The position numbers and the translations under genes were made by a program. This document shows, one piece after another, positions 1 to 6,467 of a DNA stretch of 64,000 nt (within the stretch, counting starts at the first letter, position 1; each line of letters begins with the position of its first letter). The notes beneath the pieces were generated by a model that saw nothing but the letters and a program-made list of their open reading frames with translations, searched no databases and was not told the origin of the DNA. Origin of the DNA: CADEDH01 sp041394285 (GTDB lineage: Bacteria; Actinomycetota; Acidimicrobiia; Acidimicrobiales; SZUA-35). The DNA is taken from contig JAWKIL010000029.1 in NCBI GenBank assembly GCA_041394285.1, forward strand, positions 1-64,000, given 5' to 3'.

Positions 1-383
1 ACGAGGCCGGGGCGGGCGGTCTCGCCCAGGATGATGGCGGCGCCCCCCATCGAGTGGCCGACGGCCCACACCGGCCCGCCGGGCTCACCGGTGCGGGCCG
101 CGTAGTGGTCGATCACGGCGGCCAGGTCGTCGGCCATGCCGCTCCAGGCCAGGCTCACGCCCTCGGGCAGCCCGGTGGCGCCGTGGCCCCGGAAGTCGAG
201 GGCCACCAGCCGGGCCGGCACGGGTAGCTCCCGGCGCAGCGCCTCCACCATGGGCAGCCAGGCCAGCCCGCAGAAGCCGGTGGCGTGACACAACACGACC
301 AGGGGACCCTCGCCCCCGAAGTCGTAGCTCACCACCCGTACGCCGTCGGTCGAGTCCACCAGGGTCGTCTGCCAGGATTGCAT
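1..383 (-). CDS. alpha/beta hydrolase, partial (C-terminus outside window)
   Basis: The reading frame starts with ATG at 383 and runs off the left edge, giving about 127 N-terminal residues. The alpha/beta-hydrolase fold is recognisable from the strand LVVLCHATGF (oxyanion-loop region), the LDFRGHG turn and the nucleophile elbow GHSMGG with its serine. The Asp and His of the triad lie beyond the edge. It is divergent from the PaaX-type regulator across a 142-bp gap and may belong to the same catabolic module (inference). The substrate cannot be deduced. Confidence 0.85.
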   Translation of the reverse strand, partial: MQSWQTTLVDSTDGVRVVSYDFGGEGPLVVLCHATGFCGLAWLPMVEALRRELPVPARLVALDFRGHGATGLPEGVSLAWSGMADDLAAVIDHYAARTGEPGGPVWAVGHSMGGAAIILGETARPGL

Positions 384-433
384 GGCTTCACAGGTTTCCA
401 GGCCGGAGCCCGCCGGCCCAAGTCGACTCCCGG

Positions 434-469
434 TTGACATGCCCCGATAGGCTACACTACATTCGTGTA
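434..469 (+). promoter_or_regulatory. candidate paaX promoter with overlapping palindrome
   Basis: TTGACA at 434-439 is followed after 18 bp by TACATT at 458-463, a good sigma-70-type pair. A perfect inverted repeat, TACAC (453-457) and GTGTA (465-469), flanks the -10 hexamer. PaaX proteins bind palindromic sites over promoters, so autoregulation of the downstream repressor gene is a reasonable inference. The E. coli PaaX consensus itself is not present. The site also sits upstream of the divergent hydrolase. Confidence 0.45.
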
Positions 470-525
470 ACTGTGGATCTTTGTAGATTCGAGGGGGCAG
501 CCGATCAGGGAGGGCACGAGCGGCG

Positions 526-1353
526 GTGAGCCAGGCACCACAAGGCCGCCAACACAGCGCCAAGGCGCTGTTGTACACGATCCTGGGTGAGCTCGTGCTG
601 CCCACCGGCGGGTCGGCCTGGACATCCACCCTGCTCGACGCCCTCGGCCTGCTCGGCATCACCGAGAAGAACGCCCGTCAGGCGCTGTCCCGGGTGGCCG
701 ACCAGGGCCTGATCGAGAGCCGCCGCCACGGCCGGGAGGCCCGCTGGGAGCTGACACCGGCCGGCCGCAAGCTGCTGGAAGCGGGGGCGGAGCGCATCTA
801 CGGGTTCGGCTCCACCCCCGGCACCTGGGTCGGCGAGTGGCTCCTGGCCCACTGTCCCGTGCCCGAGGCCCAGCGGGCCCTCCGGCACCGGCTCCGCACC
901 CAGCTGTCGTTCGAGGGCTTCGGTGAGCTGTCGGCCAGCCTCGCCGTCTCGCCCCACGCCGACCGGGAGGCCAGGCTGCGCCAGATCCTCGACGCGCTCG
1001 GCCTGGCCCGGGAGTGTGTGGTGCTCCAGTGCCGCACCGGCTCCCCCGCCGCCGACCTCGACCTGGCCCGCCGGGCCTGGGACCTCGACGCCCTGGCCGC
1101 CAGCTACCGGGCTTTCAGCCGGGCCCACGCCGAACAGCCGGCGGAGGGGCCCGAGGCCAGCTTCCGGGCGGTGGTGGAACTGGTGCACGACTGGCGCCGG
1201 TTCCCCTCGGTCGACCCCGAGCTGCCTCCCGAGCTCCTCCCGGCCGACTGGGCCGGCGCCGACGCCCGAGCCGTGTTCCACGGCTCTCACGCCCGCTGGG
1301 CCCCCGGCGCCGTGGACTGGTTCCGCCAGCGCGACGCCGCCCGCCGTCCCTGA
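526..1353 (+). CDS. PaaX-family transcriptional regulator
   Basis: A GTG start gives 275 residues, close to the family length. The N-terminal third is a winged-helix region (ALLYTILGELVLP, then ITEKNARQALSRVADQGLIESRR and a WELTPAGRKLLEAG wing), followed by the PaaX central and C-terminal domains with the FRAVVELVHDWRRFPSVDPELP segment typical of the family. Known PaaX proteins repress phenylacetate or related aromatic catabolism and are released by an aryl-CoA thioester. The gene precedes an aryl-CoA ligase gene by 41 bp, so the likely inducer is that ligase's product (inference). A palindrome over its promoter suggests autoregulation. Confidence 0.85.
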   Translation: MSQAPQGRQHSAKALLYTILGELVLPTGGSAWTSTLLDALGLLGITEKNARQALSRVADQGLIESRRHGREARWELTPAGRKLLEAGAERIYGFGSTPGTWVGEWLLAHCPVPEAQRALRHRLRTQLSFEGFGELSASLAVSPHADREARLRQILDALGLARECVVLQCRTGSPAADLDLARRAWDLDALAASYRAFSRAHAEQPAEGPEASFRAVVELVHDWRRFPSVDPELPPELLPADWAGADARAVFHGSHARWAPGAVDWFRQRDAARRP

Positions 1354-1394
1354 GTCCGAGATTCCCACCGACCCATCCCGGGAGACACCCGACC

Positions 1395-3071
1395 ATGACC
1401 GACGCCGCCAGCCCCGGCAGCCCGACCGCCGACCGCCCGCCCCTGGCCGGCGTGTCGGCCCACGTCGACCCGTTCTGCGCCGAGCGCCTGCCCCCGCCGG
1501 ATCAGTGGCCGGCGCTCACCGGGATCGGGCGCTACCCGGCGCAGCTGAACGCCACCGCCGAGCTGCTGGCCACCGGCCAGGCCCGGCCCGACGCCGTGGC
1601 CTACCGCCGGGGTGAGGACGCCTGGACCTACGGCGAGCTCGACGGCCGGGTCCGGCGGCTGGCCGCCGTGCTGTCGGCCGAGGGGCTGGTGCCGGGCAAC
1701 CGGGTGCTGATCCGGGGCTTCAACTCGCCCGAGACGGCGGCCGCCATCCTGGCCTGCCTCCACGCCGGGCTGGTGGCCGTGCCCACCATGCCGCTGCTGC
1801 GGGCCCACGAGCTGGGAGCGATCGCCGGCCGGGCCGAGCCGGCCCTGGTGCTCACCGACACCCGGCTGCGGGCCGAGGTCGACGCCATGACCGCCGACGG
1901 GGGCCAGGCCGCAGGGCGGCCGACCCCCCAGGTCCTGGCTTGGGGGGAGCCGGCGTTCGACACCGCCTGGGCGGCGGCCGAGGCCATGGGCGACGCCGTG
2001 CCCACCGCAGCCACCGACGTGGCCCTGCTGCTGTTCACCAGCGGCACCACCGGCGTACCCAAAGCCGCCTGCCACCTGCACCGGGACATCGTGGCCATCT
2101 GCGACACCGTGGGCGACGCCATCTACCAGCTCGGTCCGAGCGACGTGGTCACCGGCACCCCGCCCCTGGCCTTCGCCTACGGCTTCGGGGCCTTCTGCGC
2201 CTTCCCGCTGCGGGCCGGGGCGTGCACGGTGCTGTTGGAGCAGGCCGGACCCGACGCCCTCCTCGACGCCATCGAGGCCCACCGGGCCACCGTGGTGTTC
2301 ACCGCCCCCACCGCCTACCGGGCCCTCACGCCGCTGGCCGCCGGGCGGGACCTGTCGTCGCTCCGCTACGGGGCGTCGGCCGGCGAGACCCTGCCCGCCC
2401 CCACCTACGAGGCGTTCCGGGCCGCCACCGGGGTGGAGCTGCTCGACGGCATCGGGTCCACCGAGCTGCTGCACGTGTTCCTGTCGAACCAGATCGGCAA
2501 CACCCGGCCCGGGTCCACCGGCATCGACGTGCCGGGCTACGTGTGCCGGGTGGTCGACGACGACGGCACCGAGGTGGGCCCGGGCGAGATCGGGCACCTG
2601 GAGGTGCGGGGGCCGACCGGCTGCCTCTATCTCGACGACGAGCGCCAGGCTGTGTACGTGCGCGACGGCTGGAACCGCACCGGCGATCTCTACACCCGGG
2701 ACGACGACGGCTGGTTCTGGTACCAGAGCCGGGCCGACGACCTGATCGTCACCGCCGGCTACAACGTGGCCGGGCCCGAGGTGGAGGCGGCCCTGCTGGC
2801 CCACCCGGCGGTGGCCGAATGCGCCGTGATCGGGGTGCCCGACCCCCAGCGGGGGATGGTGATCAAGGCCTTCGTGGTGCCGGCGGCCGGGCACGAGCCG
2901 GGCGACGAGCTGGCCCACGCCCTCCAGGACCACGCCAAGGCCACGATCGCCCCGTTCAAGTACCCCCGGGCCGTGGAGTTCCGCGACACCCTGCCCAAGA
3001 CCGGCACGGGCAAGATCCAGCGCTTCGTGCTGCGCCAGGAGGAGCTCGACCGCCAGCGCGCCGGGGCATGA
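1395..3071 (+). CDS. AMP-forming aryl-CoA ligase (benzoate/2-aminobenzoate-CoA ligase type)
   Basis: This 558-residue protein belongs to the ANL adenylating superfamily. The P-loop-like A3 motif LLLFTSGTTGVPK lies near residues 210-222, the A5 region GIGSTE near 351, the GDLYTRDDDGWF hinge region near 435, and the catalytic lysine motif LPKTGTGKIQR near 533-543. The AGYNVAGPEVE segment and a long N-terminus resemble benzoate- and 2-aminobenzoate-CoA ligases. It would activate an aromatic acid with ATP and CoA. The stop overlaps the next start (ATGA), so the two genes are translationally coupled, and it lies directly behind a PaaX-type regulator. The exact acid is unknown. Confidence 0.85.
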   Translation: MTDAASPGSPTADRPPLAGVSAHVDPFCAERLPPPDQWPALTGIGRYPAQLNATAELLATGQARPDAVAYRRGEDAWTYGELDGRVRRLAAVLSAEGLVPGNRVLIRGFNSPETAAAILACLHAGLVAVPTMPLLRAHELGAIAGRAEPALVLTDTRLRAEVDAMTADGGQAAGRPTPQVLAWGEPAFDTAWAAAEAMGDAVPTAATDVALLLFTSGTTGVPKAACHLHRDIVAICDTVGDAIYQLGPSDVVTGTPPLAFAYGFGAFCAFPLRAGACTVLLEQAGPDALLDAIEAHRATVVFTAPTAYRALTPLAAGRDLSSLRYGASAGETLPAPTYEAFRAATGVELLDGIGSTELLHVFLSNQIGNTRPGSTGIDVPGYVCRVVDDDGTEVGPGEIGHLEVRGPTGCLYLDDERQAVYVRDGWNRTGDLYTRDDDGWFWYQSRADDLIVTAGYNVAGPEVEAALLAHPAVAECAVIGVPDPQRGMVIKAFVVPAAGHEPGDELAHALQDHAKATIAPFKYPRAVEFRDTLPKTGTGKIQRFVLRQEELDRQRAGA

Positions 3072-3847
3072 TCCACCGTCGCTGGTTCGAGCCGGCCCAG
3101 CCCGCCGGCCAGGGCGGCGAGGGCGGGCCAGGGGCTGGGGCGCCGCTGGTGCTGCTGCACGAGGGGCTGGGGTCGATCTCGGCCTGGGGGCCGTTCCCGC
3201 AGCAACTGGCCGACGGCACCGGCCGGCAGGTGCTGGCCTTCGACCGCCGAGGATACGGCCGCTCCGAGCCCCACCCCGGGCCGTGGCCGGCCAGCTACAT
3301 GCACGATGAGGCGGCCCGGCTGCCGACCCTGCTGGCCGAGGAGGGCGTGGGCGACGGCCTGGTGCTGATCGGCCACTCCGACGGCGCCTCCATCGCCCTG
3401 CTCTATCCGTCCCAGGCGCCCGGCGGGTCGCCCCGGCCGGCCGGGATCGTGTCGCTGTCGGCTCATCTGTTCGTGGAGCAGGTGGGGGTGGCCGCCATCG
3501 CCGAGGTGACCGCCGGCTACGAGACCACCGGGCTACGGGACCGTCTGGCCCGCCACCACGCCGACGCCGACGCCACCTTCGGCGCCTGGTCCGAGGTATG
3601 GCTGTCCGACCGGTTCCGGGCCTGGGTGCTGGACGACGACGTGGGCGCCGTCACCTGCCCGGTTCTGGCGATCCAGGGGGCGGCCGACCGCTACGGCACC
3701 CGCCTCCAGCTCCACCGCCTGTCCGCCGCCGCGTCGGGGCCCGTCGAGGTGCACGAGCTCGCCGGCGTCGACCACTGGCCCCACCGCGAGGCCACCGACG
3801 CCGTCGTCACCCTCATCTCGAGCTTCCTGGCGAAATTAGGAGCCTGA
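3068..3847 (+). CDS. alpha/beta hydrolase
   Basis: A 259-residue protein whose ATG overlaps the ligase stop codon. The fold is shown by LVLLHEGLGSISAW, AFDRRGYGRS, the nucleophile elbow LIGHSDGAS (Ser about 103), ILAIQGAADRYG (acid loop) and DHWPHREA (His). The family includes 2-hydroxymuconate semialdehyde-type hydrolases and thioesterases, so a role in the same aromatic pathway as the ligase is plausible but not proven. The last codons and the stop lie inside the left arm of a 17-bp terminator palindrome, so the C-terminal KLGA is encoded by the hairpin element. Confidence 0.85.
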   Translation: MIHRRWFEPAQPAGQGGEGGPGAGAPLVLLHEGLGSISAWGPFPQQLADGTGRQVLAFDRRGYGRSEPHPGPWPASYMHDEAARLPTLLAEEGVGDGLVLIGHSDGASIALLYPSQAPGGSPRPAGIVSLSAHLFVEQVGVAAIAEVTAGYETTGLRDRLARHHADADATFGAWSEVWLSDRFRAWVLDDDVGAVTCPVLAIQGAADRYGTRLQLHRLSAAASGPVEVHELAGVDHWPHREATDAVVTLISSFLAKLGA

Positions 3848-3874
3848 GCGGCGCTGAGCGCCGCTCAGGCTCCT
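3838..3874 (+). terminator. palindromic terminator, family copy 1
   Basis: Perfect inverted repeat with 17-bp arms and a TGA loop, overlapping the end of the hydrolase gene. The flanks are GAAATTAG on the left and CAGAATGCCGGG on the right. A 42-bp stretch is identical to the copy at 18340. No T-run follows. It lies between convergent genes. Confidence 0.7.
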
Positions 3875-3906
3875 CAGAATGCCGGGATCGAGGGGGGGGG
3901 AGGACG

Positions 3907-4908
3907 TCAGTAGCCGCCCTGGCCGGCGGAGGCGAGGAAGCGGCGGGGATTGTCGACCAGCATCACGTCGACCTGCTCGGAGCTGACACCGGCGGCCAGC
4001 AGGGCCGGGATCACGTCGTTGGAGATGTGGAGGTAGTGCCAGTTAGGGAGGGGGCCCAGCGGCAGCTCGCCGGCGATCCAGTCGATGTAACAGGAGGCGT
4101 CGTGGCTCAGCACGAGCTGGCTCTCGAAGCCCCGCCGGCACAGCTCGGCGATCACCCCCACCCGCTGGTCGGTGGTGAGATAGCCGTCGATCCCGAAGCG
4201 GTCCATACCCAGATAGCTGCCCTGCTCCAGGAGCTTGGACAGGTAGTCCAGGTCGTCGGTGTCGCCACAGTGGCCGATCACCACCCGGCTGAGGTCCACC
4301 CCCTCCTCGGTGAACACCCGCTGCTGGTCGAGGCCCCGCTCGGAGCGGGCGTGGGTGTGGGTGGTGATGGGGCAGCCGGTCTGGCGGTGGGCCTGGGCGC
4401 AGGCCCGCAGGGTGCGCTCCACGTCGGGGGTGAGGCCGGGCTGGTCGGTGGCGCACTTGATCACGCCGGCCTTCACCTTGCCTCCGTCGGGGGTGGTGGT
4501 GGCCGACACCCCCTCGGCGATGTCCTGCACGAAGTGGGTGGTGAGGATGTCGACGGCCGAGCCGTCGCGGGGCGGGCGGCGGCCTCGGTAGTAGTGGGGC
4601 AGCTCGTTGAAGGTGTAGAGGCCGGTGGCCACCACGATGTTGAGCTCGGTGCGGGCCGCCACGTCGCTGATGCGGGGGAGGTAGCGACCGAGGCCGATGG
4701 CGGTGGGGTCGATGATGGTGTCGATGCCCGACGCCTTGAGCTCGTTGAGCCGGTCGGCGGCCTGGGCCACCCGGGTCTCCTCCTCGCCCCACTCCTCCGG
4801 GTAGTTGGCCTGGATCTCGGGGGACAGCACGAAGATGTGCTCGTGGGCCAGCACCCGGCCCAGGGACTCCTCGGGAACCGGGCCCCGGACCGTCTCGATC
4901 ATCGTCAT
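3907..4908 (-). CDS. phosphotriesterase-family metal-dependent hydrolase
   Basis: This 333-residue TIM-barrel amidohydrolase carries all metal ligands of the phosphotriesterase/lactonase family: HEH at 22-24, Lys151 (the carbamylated bridging lysine, in VIKCATD), His184 and His186 in TTHTHA, His213 in GHCGD, and Asp270 in SHDAS. The family hydrolyses lactones or phosphoesters, and the natural substrate cannot be read from sequence. An IS110 element sits only 9 bp upstream of the ATG, so the native upstream region has been pushed 1.5 kb away and expression may be altered. Before insertion the gene would have followed the S9 peptidase terminator by about 70 bp. Confidence 0.88.
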   Translation of the reverse strand: MTMIETVRGPVPEESLGRVLAHEHIFVLSPEIQANYPEEWGEEETRVAQAADRLNELKASGIDTIIDPTAIGLGRYLPRISDVAARTELNIVVATGLYTFNELPHYYRGRRPPRDGSAVDILTTHFVQDIAEGVSATTTPDGGKVKAGVIKCATDQPGLTPDVERTLRACAQAHRQTGCPITTHTHARSERGLDQQRVFTEEGVDLSRVVIGHCGDTDDLDYLSKLLEQGSYLGMDRFGIDGYLTTDQRVGVIAELCRRGFESQLVLSHDASCYIDWIAGELPLGPLPNWHYLHISNDVIPALLAAGVSSEQVDVMLVDNPRRFLASAGQGGY

Positions 4909-4930
4909 GGCCGGACGCTAATGGGGATCG

Positions 4931-5115
4931 ACCACCTGTGTCCTGTTGGGATGGAGGCTGGTTGCTGTGAGCCGCTGGCTGGTTAGCACTCTCGGACGCT
5001 GGGTCTTGAGCCCTAGGGCTAGATCGTGCGCCAGCTGGTTGGTGAGGTGGGCTGTGATGGCTGGTGGGATGGCGTGCCGGTGAGCACTGAACCATTAGCG
5101 GGCTGCTGGCTGCCT
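4931..5115 (+). ncRNA. IS110 bridge RNA
   Basis: A 5-prime stem-loop pairs ACC/GGT, CCT/AGG and TCC/GGA within 4931-4962. The target-binding loop is closed by GCTGG (4978-4982) with CCAGC (5031-5035) and GCAC (4986-4989) with GTGC (5026-5029). It holds the left target guide CGGACGCT (4993-5000) and right target guide GGGCTAG (5016-5022). The donor loop holds GTGGGATG (5064-5071), identical to the right end at 6394-6401, and CCATTAG (5092-5098), the reverse complement of the left end plus core at 4918-4924. The order matches described IS110 bridge RNAs. The 3-prime end is approximate. Confidence 0.85.
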
Positions 5116-5152
5116 TCGGCTTTGTCGTCATCGGAGGTTGAGGAGGTAGGAG

Positions 5153-6382
5153 ATGGGAGAGGTGTTCGTCGGCCTGGACTGGGCCGAGGACCATCACGAC
5201 GTCCATGTCGAAGACGGAGCAGGACGGAAACTGGCCGCAGCCCGGATCCCGGAAGGAGTGGTGGGGGTGGCGCGGTTCCACGACCTCCTCGCCGCTCATG
5301 CCGAGGACCCCGCTGGGGTGTTGATCGCGACCGAGACCGATCGGGGTCTGTTCATCACTGCGTTGATCTCGGCCGGGTACCGGGTGTTGGCGGTGAACCC
5401 GTTGTCGGTGGCCCGCTACCGGGAACGACACACCACCTCGGGCGCCAAGTCCGACCCGGGGGATGCCAAGATTCTGGCTGATCTGGCCCGCACCGACGCC
5501 CACAACCACCGTCTGGCGGCCGGTGACAGTGAGCTGAGTGAAGCGGTCAAGGTGTTGGCCCGGTCGCATCAGTCGTTGATCTGGGCCCGGCAACGTCAGA
5601 CCAATCAGCTCCGCTCCACCCTGCGGGAGTTCTACCCCGCCGCCCTGGACGCCTTCGCTGAGCTGGGCGGACGCGACGCGTTGGCGGTGTTGGCCATCGC
5701 CCCGAACCCCACCTTGGGCCGGCAGTTGTCCCGGGCCAAGATCGCCTCCGCTCTGCGGCGAGGCGGGCGACAACGCCGGATCGACGAACGCGTCGTTGAG
5801 ATCCAAGCGGCGTTGCGGACTGAGCATCTTCAGGCTGCTCCGCTGGTGGCTGACGCCATGGGAGCGACCGTGGCGGCGTTGGTGGCGGTGATCACGACTC
5901 TGGTCGACCAGATCCAGATCCTCGAGGCCGAGCTGGCTGACCGTTTTGAGCAACACCCGGACGCTGAGATCATCCGTTCCCTGCCAGGACTGGGGATGAC
6001 ACTCGGCGCCCGGGTGCTGGGCGAGTTCGGGGACGACCCGAACCGCTATGCCAACCCCAAGTCTCGCAAGAACTACTCCGGGATGTCACCCATCACGAAG
6101 GCTTCCGGCAAGCAGCGGGTCGTGCTGGCCCGCTACGCCCGCAACCGGCGCCTGGCCGACGCCTGCTACCAATGGGCCTTCGCTGCGCTGACCGCCAGTC
6201 CCGGCGCCCGGGTCTACTACGACCAACGACGCGCCGGCGGTGACACCCACCACCGGGCCCTACGAGCACTCGGAAACCGTCTCGTCGGCATCCTCCACGG
6301 CTGCCTTCACCACCGAGCTCTCTACGACGAACACACCGCCTGGGATCACCGACAACCCCAACCCGAACAACAAGCCGCTTGA
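5153..6382 (+). CDS. IS110-family DEDD transposase/recombinase
   Basis: This 409-residue protein has the IS110 layout. The N-terminal RuvC-like domain has Asp9 (GLDWA), Glu61 (ATETDRG), Asp101 and Asp104 (SDPGDAKILADL), spaced as in characterised members. A coiled-coil linker follows, then a C-terminal transposase_20 domain with SLPGLGMTLGARVLGEFGD and the YSGMSP serine motif. The ATG follows a strong GAGGAGG ribosome-binding site. Such enzymes form a complex with a bridge RNA and recombine at a CT core without target duplication. The gene is uninterrupted, so the element may still be active. Its stop codon overlaps a TTGACA hexamer at the right end. Confidence 0.93.
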   Translation: MGEVFVGLDWAEDHHDVHVEDGAGRKLAAARIPEGVVGVARFHDLLAAHAEDPAGVLIATETDRGLFITALISAGYRVLAVNPLSVARYRERHTTSGAKSDPGDAKILADLARTDAHNHRLAAGDSELSEAVKVLARSHQSLIWARQRQTNQLRSTLREFYPAALDAFAELGGRDALAVLAIAPNPTLGRQLSRAKIASALRRGGRQRRIDERVVEIQAALRTEHLQAAPLVADAMGATVAALVAVITTLVDQIQILEAELADRFEQHPDAEIIRSLPGLGMTLGARVLGEFGDDPNRYANPKSRKNYSGMSPITKASGKQRVVLARYARNRRLADACYQWAFAALTASPGARVYYDQRRAGGDTHHRALRALGNRLVGILHGCLHHRALYDEHTAWDHRQPQPEQQAA

Positions 6383-6384
6383 CA
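6379..6384 (+). promoter_or_regulatory. outward -35 box of IS110 junction promoter
   Basis: TTGACA lies over the transposase stop codon. In a circular RE-core-LE junction it would be followed after exactly 17 bp by TCTAAT, formed from T6402, the core CT and AAT (4920-4922). That promoter would start transcription near 4930, at the first stem of the bridge RNA. In the integrated state the right-side hexamer is TCTAGC. Confidence 0.7.
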
Positions 6385-6418
6385 GTTCCGCCCGTGGGAT
6401 GTCTAGCCCGGCATTCTC

Positions 6419-6455
6419 AGGAGGAAAAACCGCGCTCAGCGCCGCTTTTCCTCCT
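6419..6455 (-). terminator. palindromic terminator, family copy 3
   Basis: 17-nt arms with two mismatches around a TCA/TGA loop. Read on the minus strand it follows the S9 peptidase stop by 13 bp and shares the CGAAACTAGGAG entry, GCGGCGCTGAGCGC core and GAGAATGCCGGG exit with copy 1. The outer stem sequence is different (AGGAAAA instead of CCTGA). Confidence 0.65.
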
Positions 6456-6467
6456 AGTTTCGGGGGG

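Larger units (their letters stand above)
4918..6402 (+). mobile_element. IS110-group insertion sequence, 1485 bp, intact
   Basis: The element lies between two CT core dinucleotides, at 4918-4919 and 6403-6404. It consists of a left end of about 230 bp encoding a bridge RNA, a complete DEDD transposase gene, and a right end of only about 20 bp. There are no terminal inverted repeats, as expected for IS110. The boundaries are fixed because the guide segments in the left end match the flanks: 4993-5000 equals the left flank plus core at 4912-4919, and 5016-5022 is complementary to the core plus right flank at 6403-6409. Removing the element restores the site CGGACG-CT-AGCCC. Confidence 0.9.

Noticed and set aside
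5009..5020. 12-bp palindrome AGCCCTAGGGCT as an operator
   Set aside because: It is explained as part of the target-binding loop of the bridge RNA, overlapping the right target guide.
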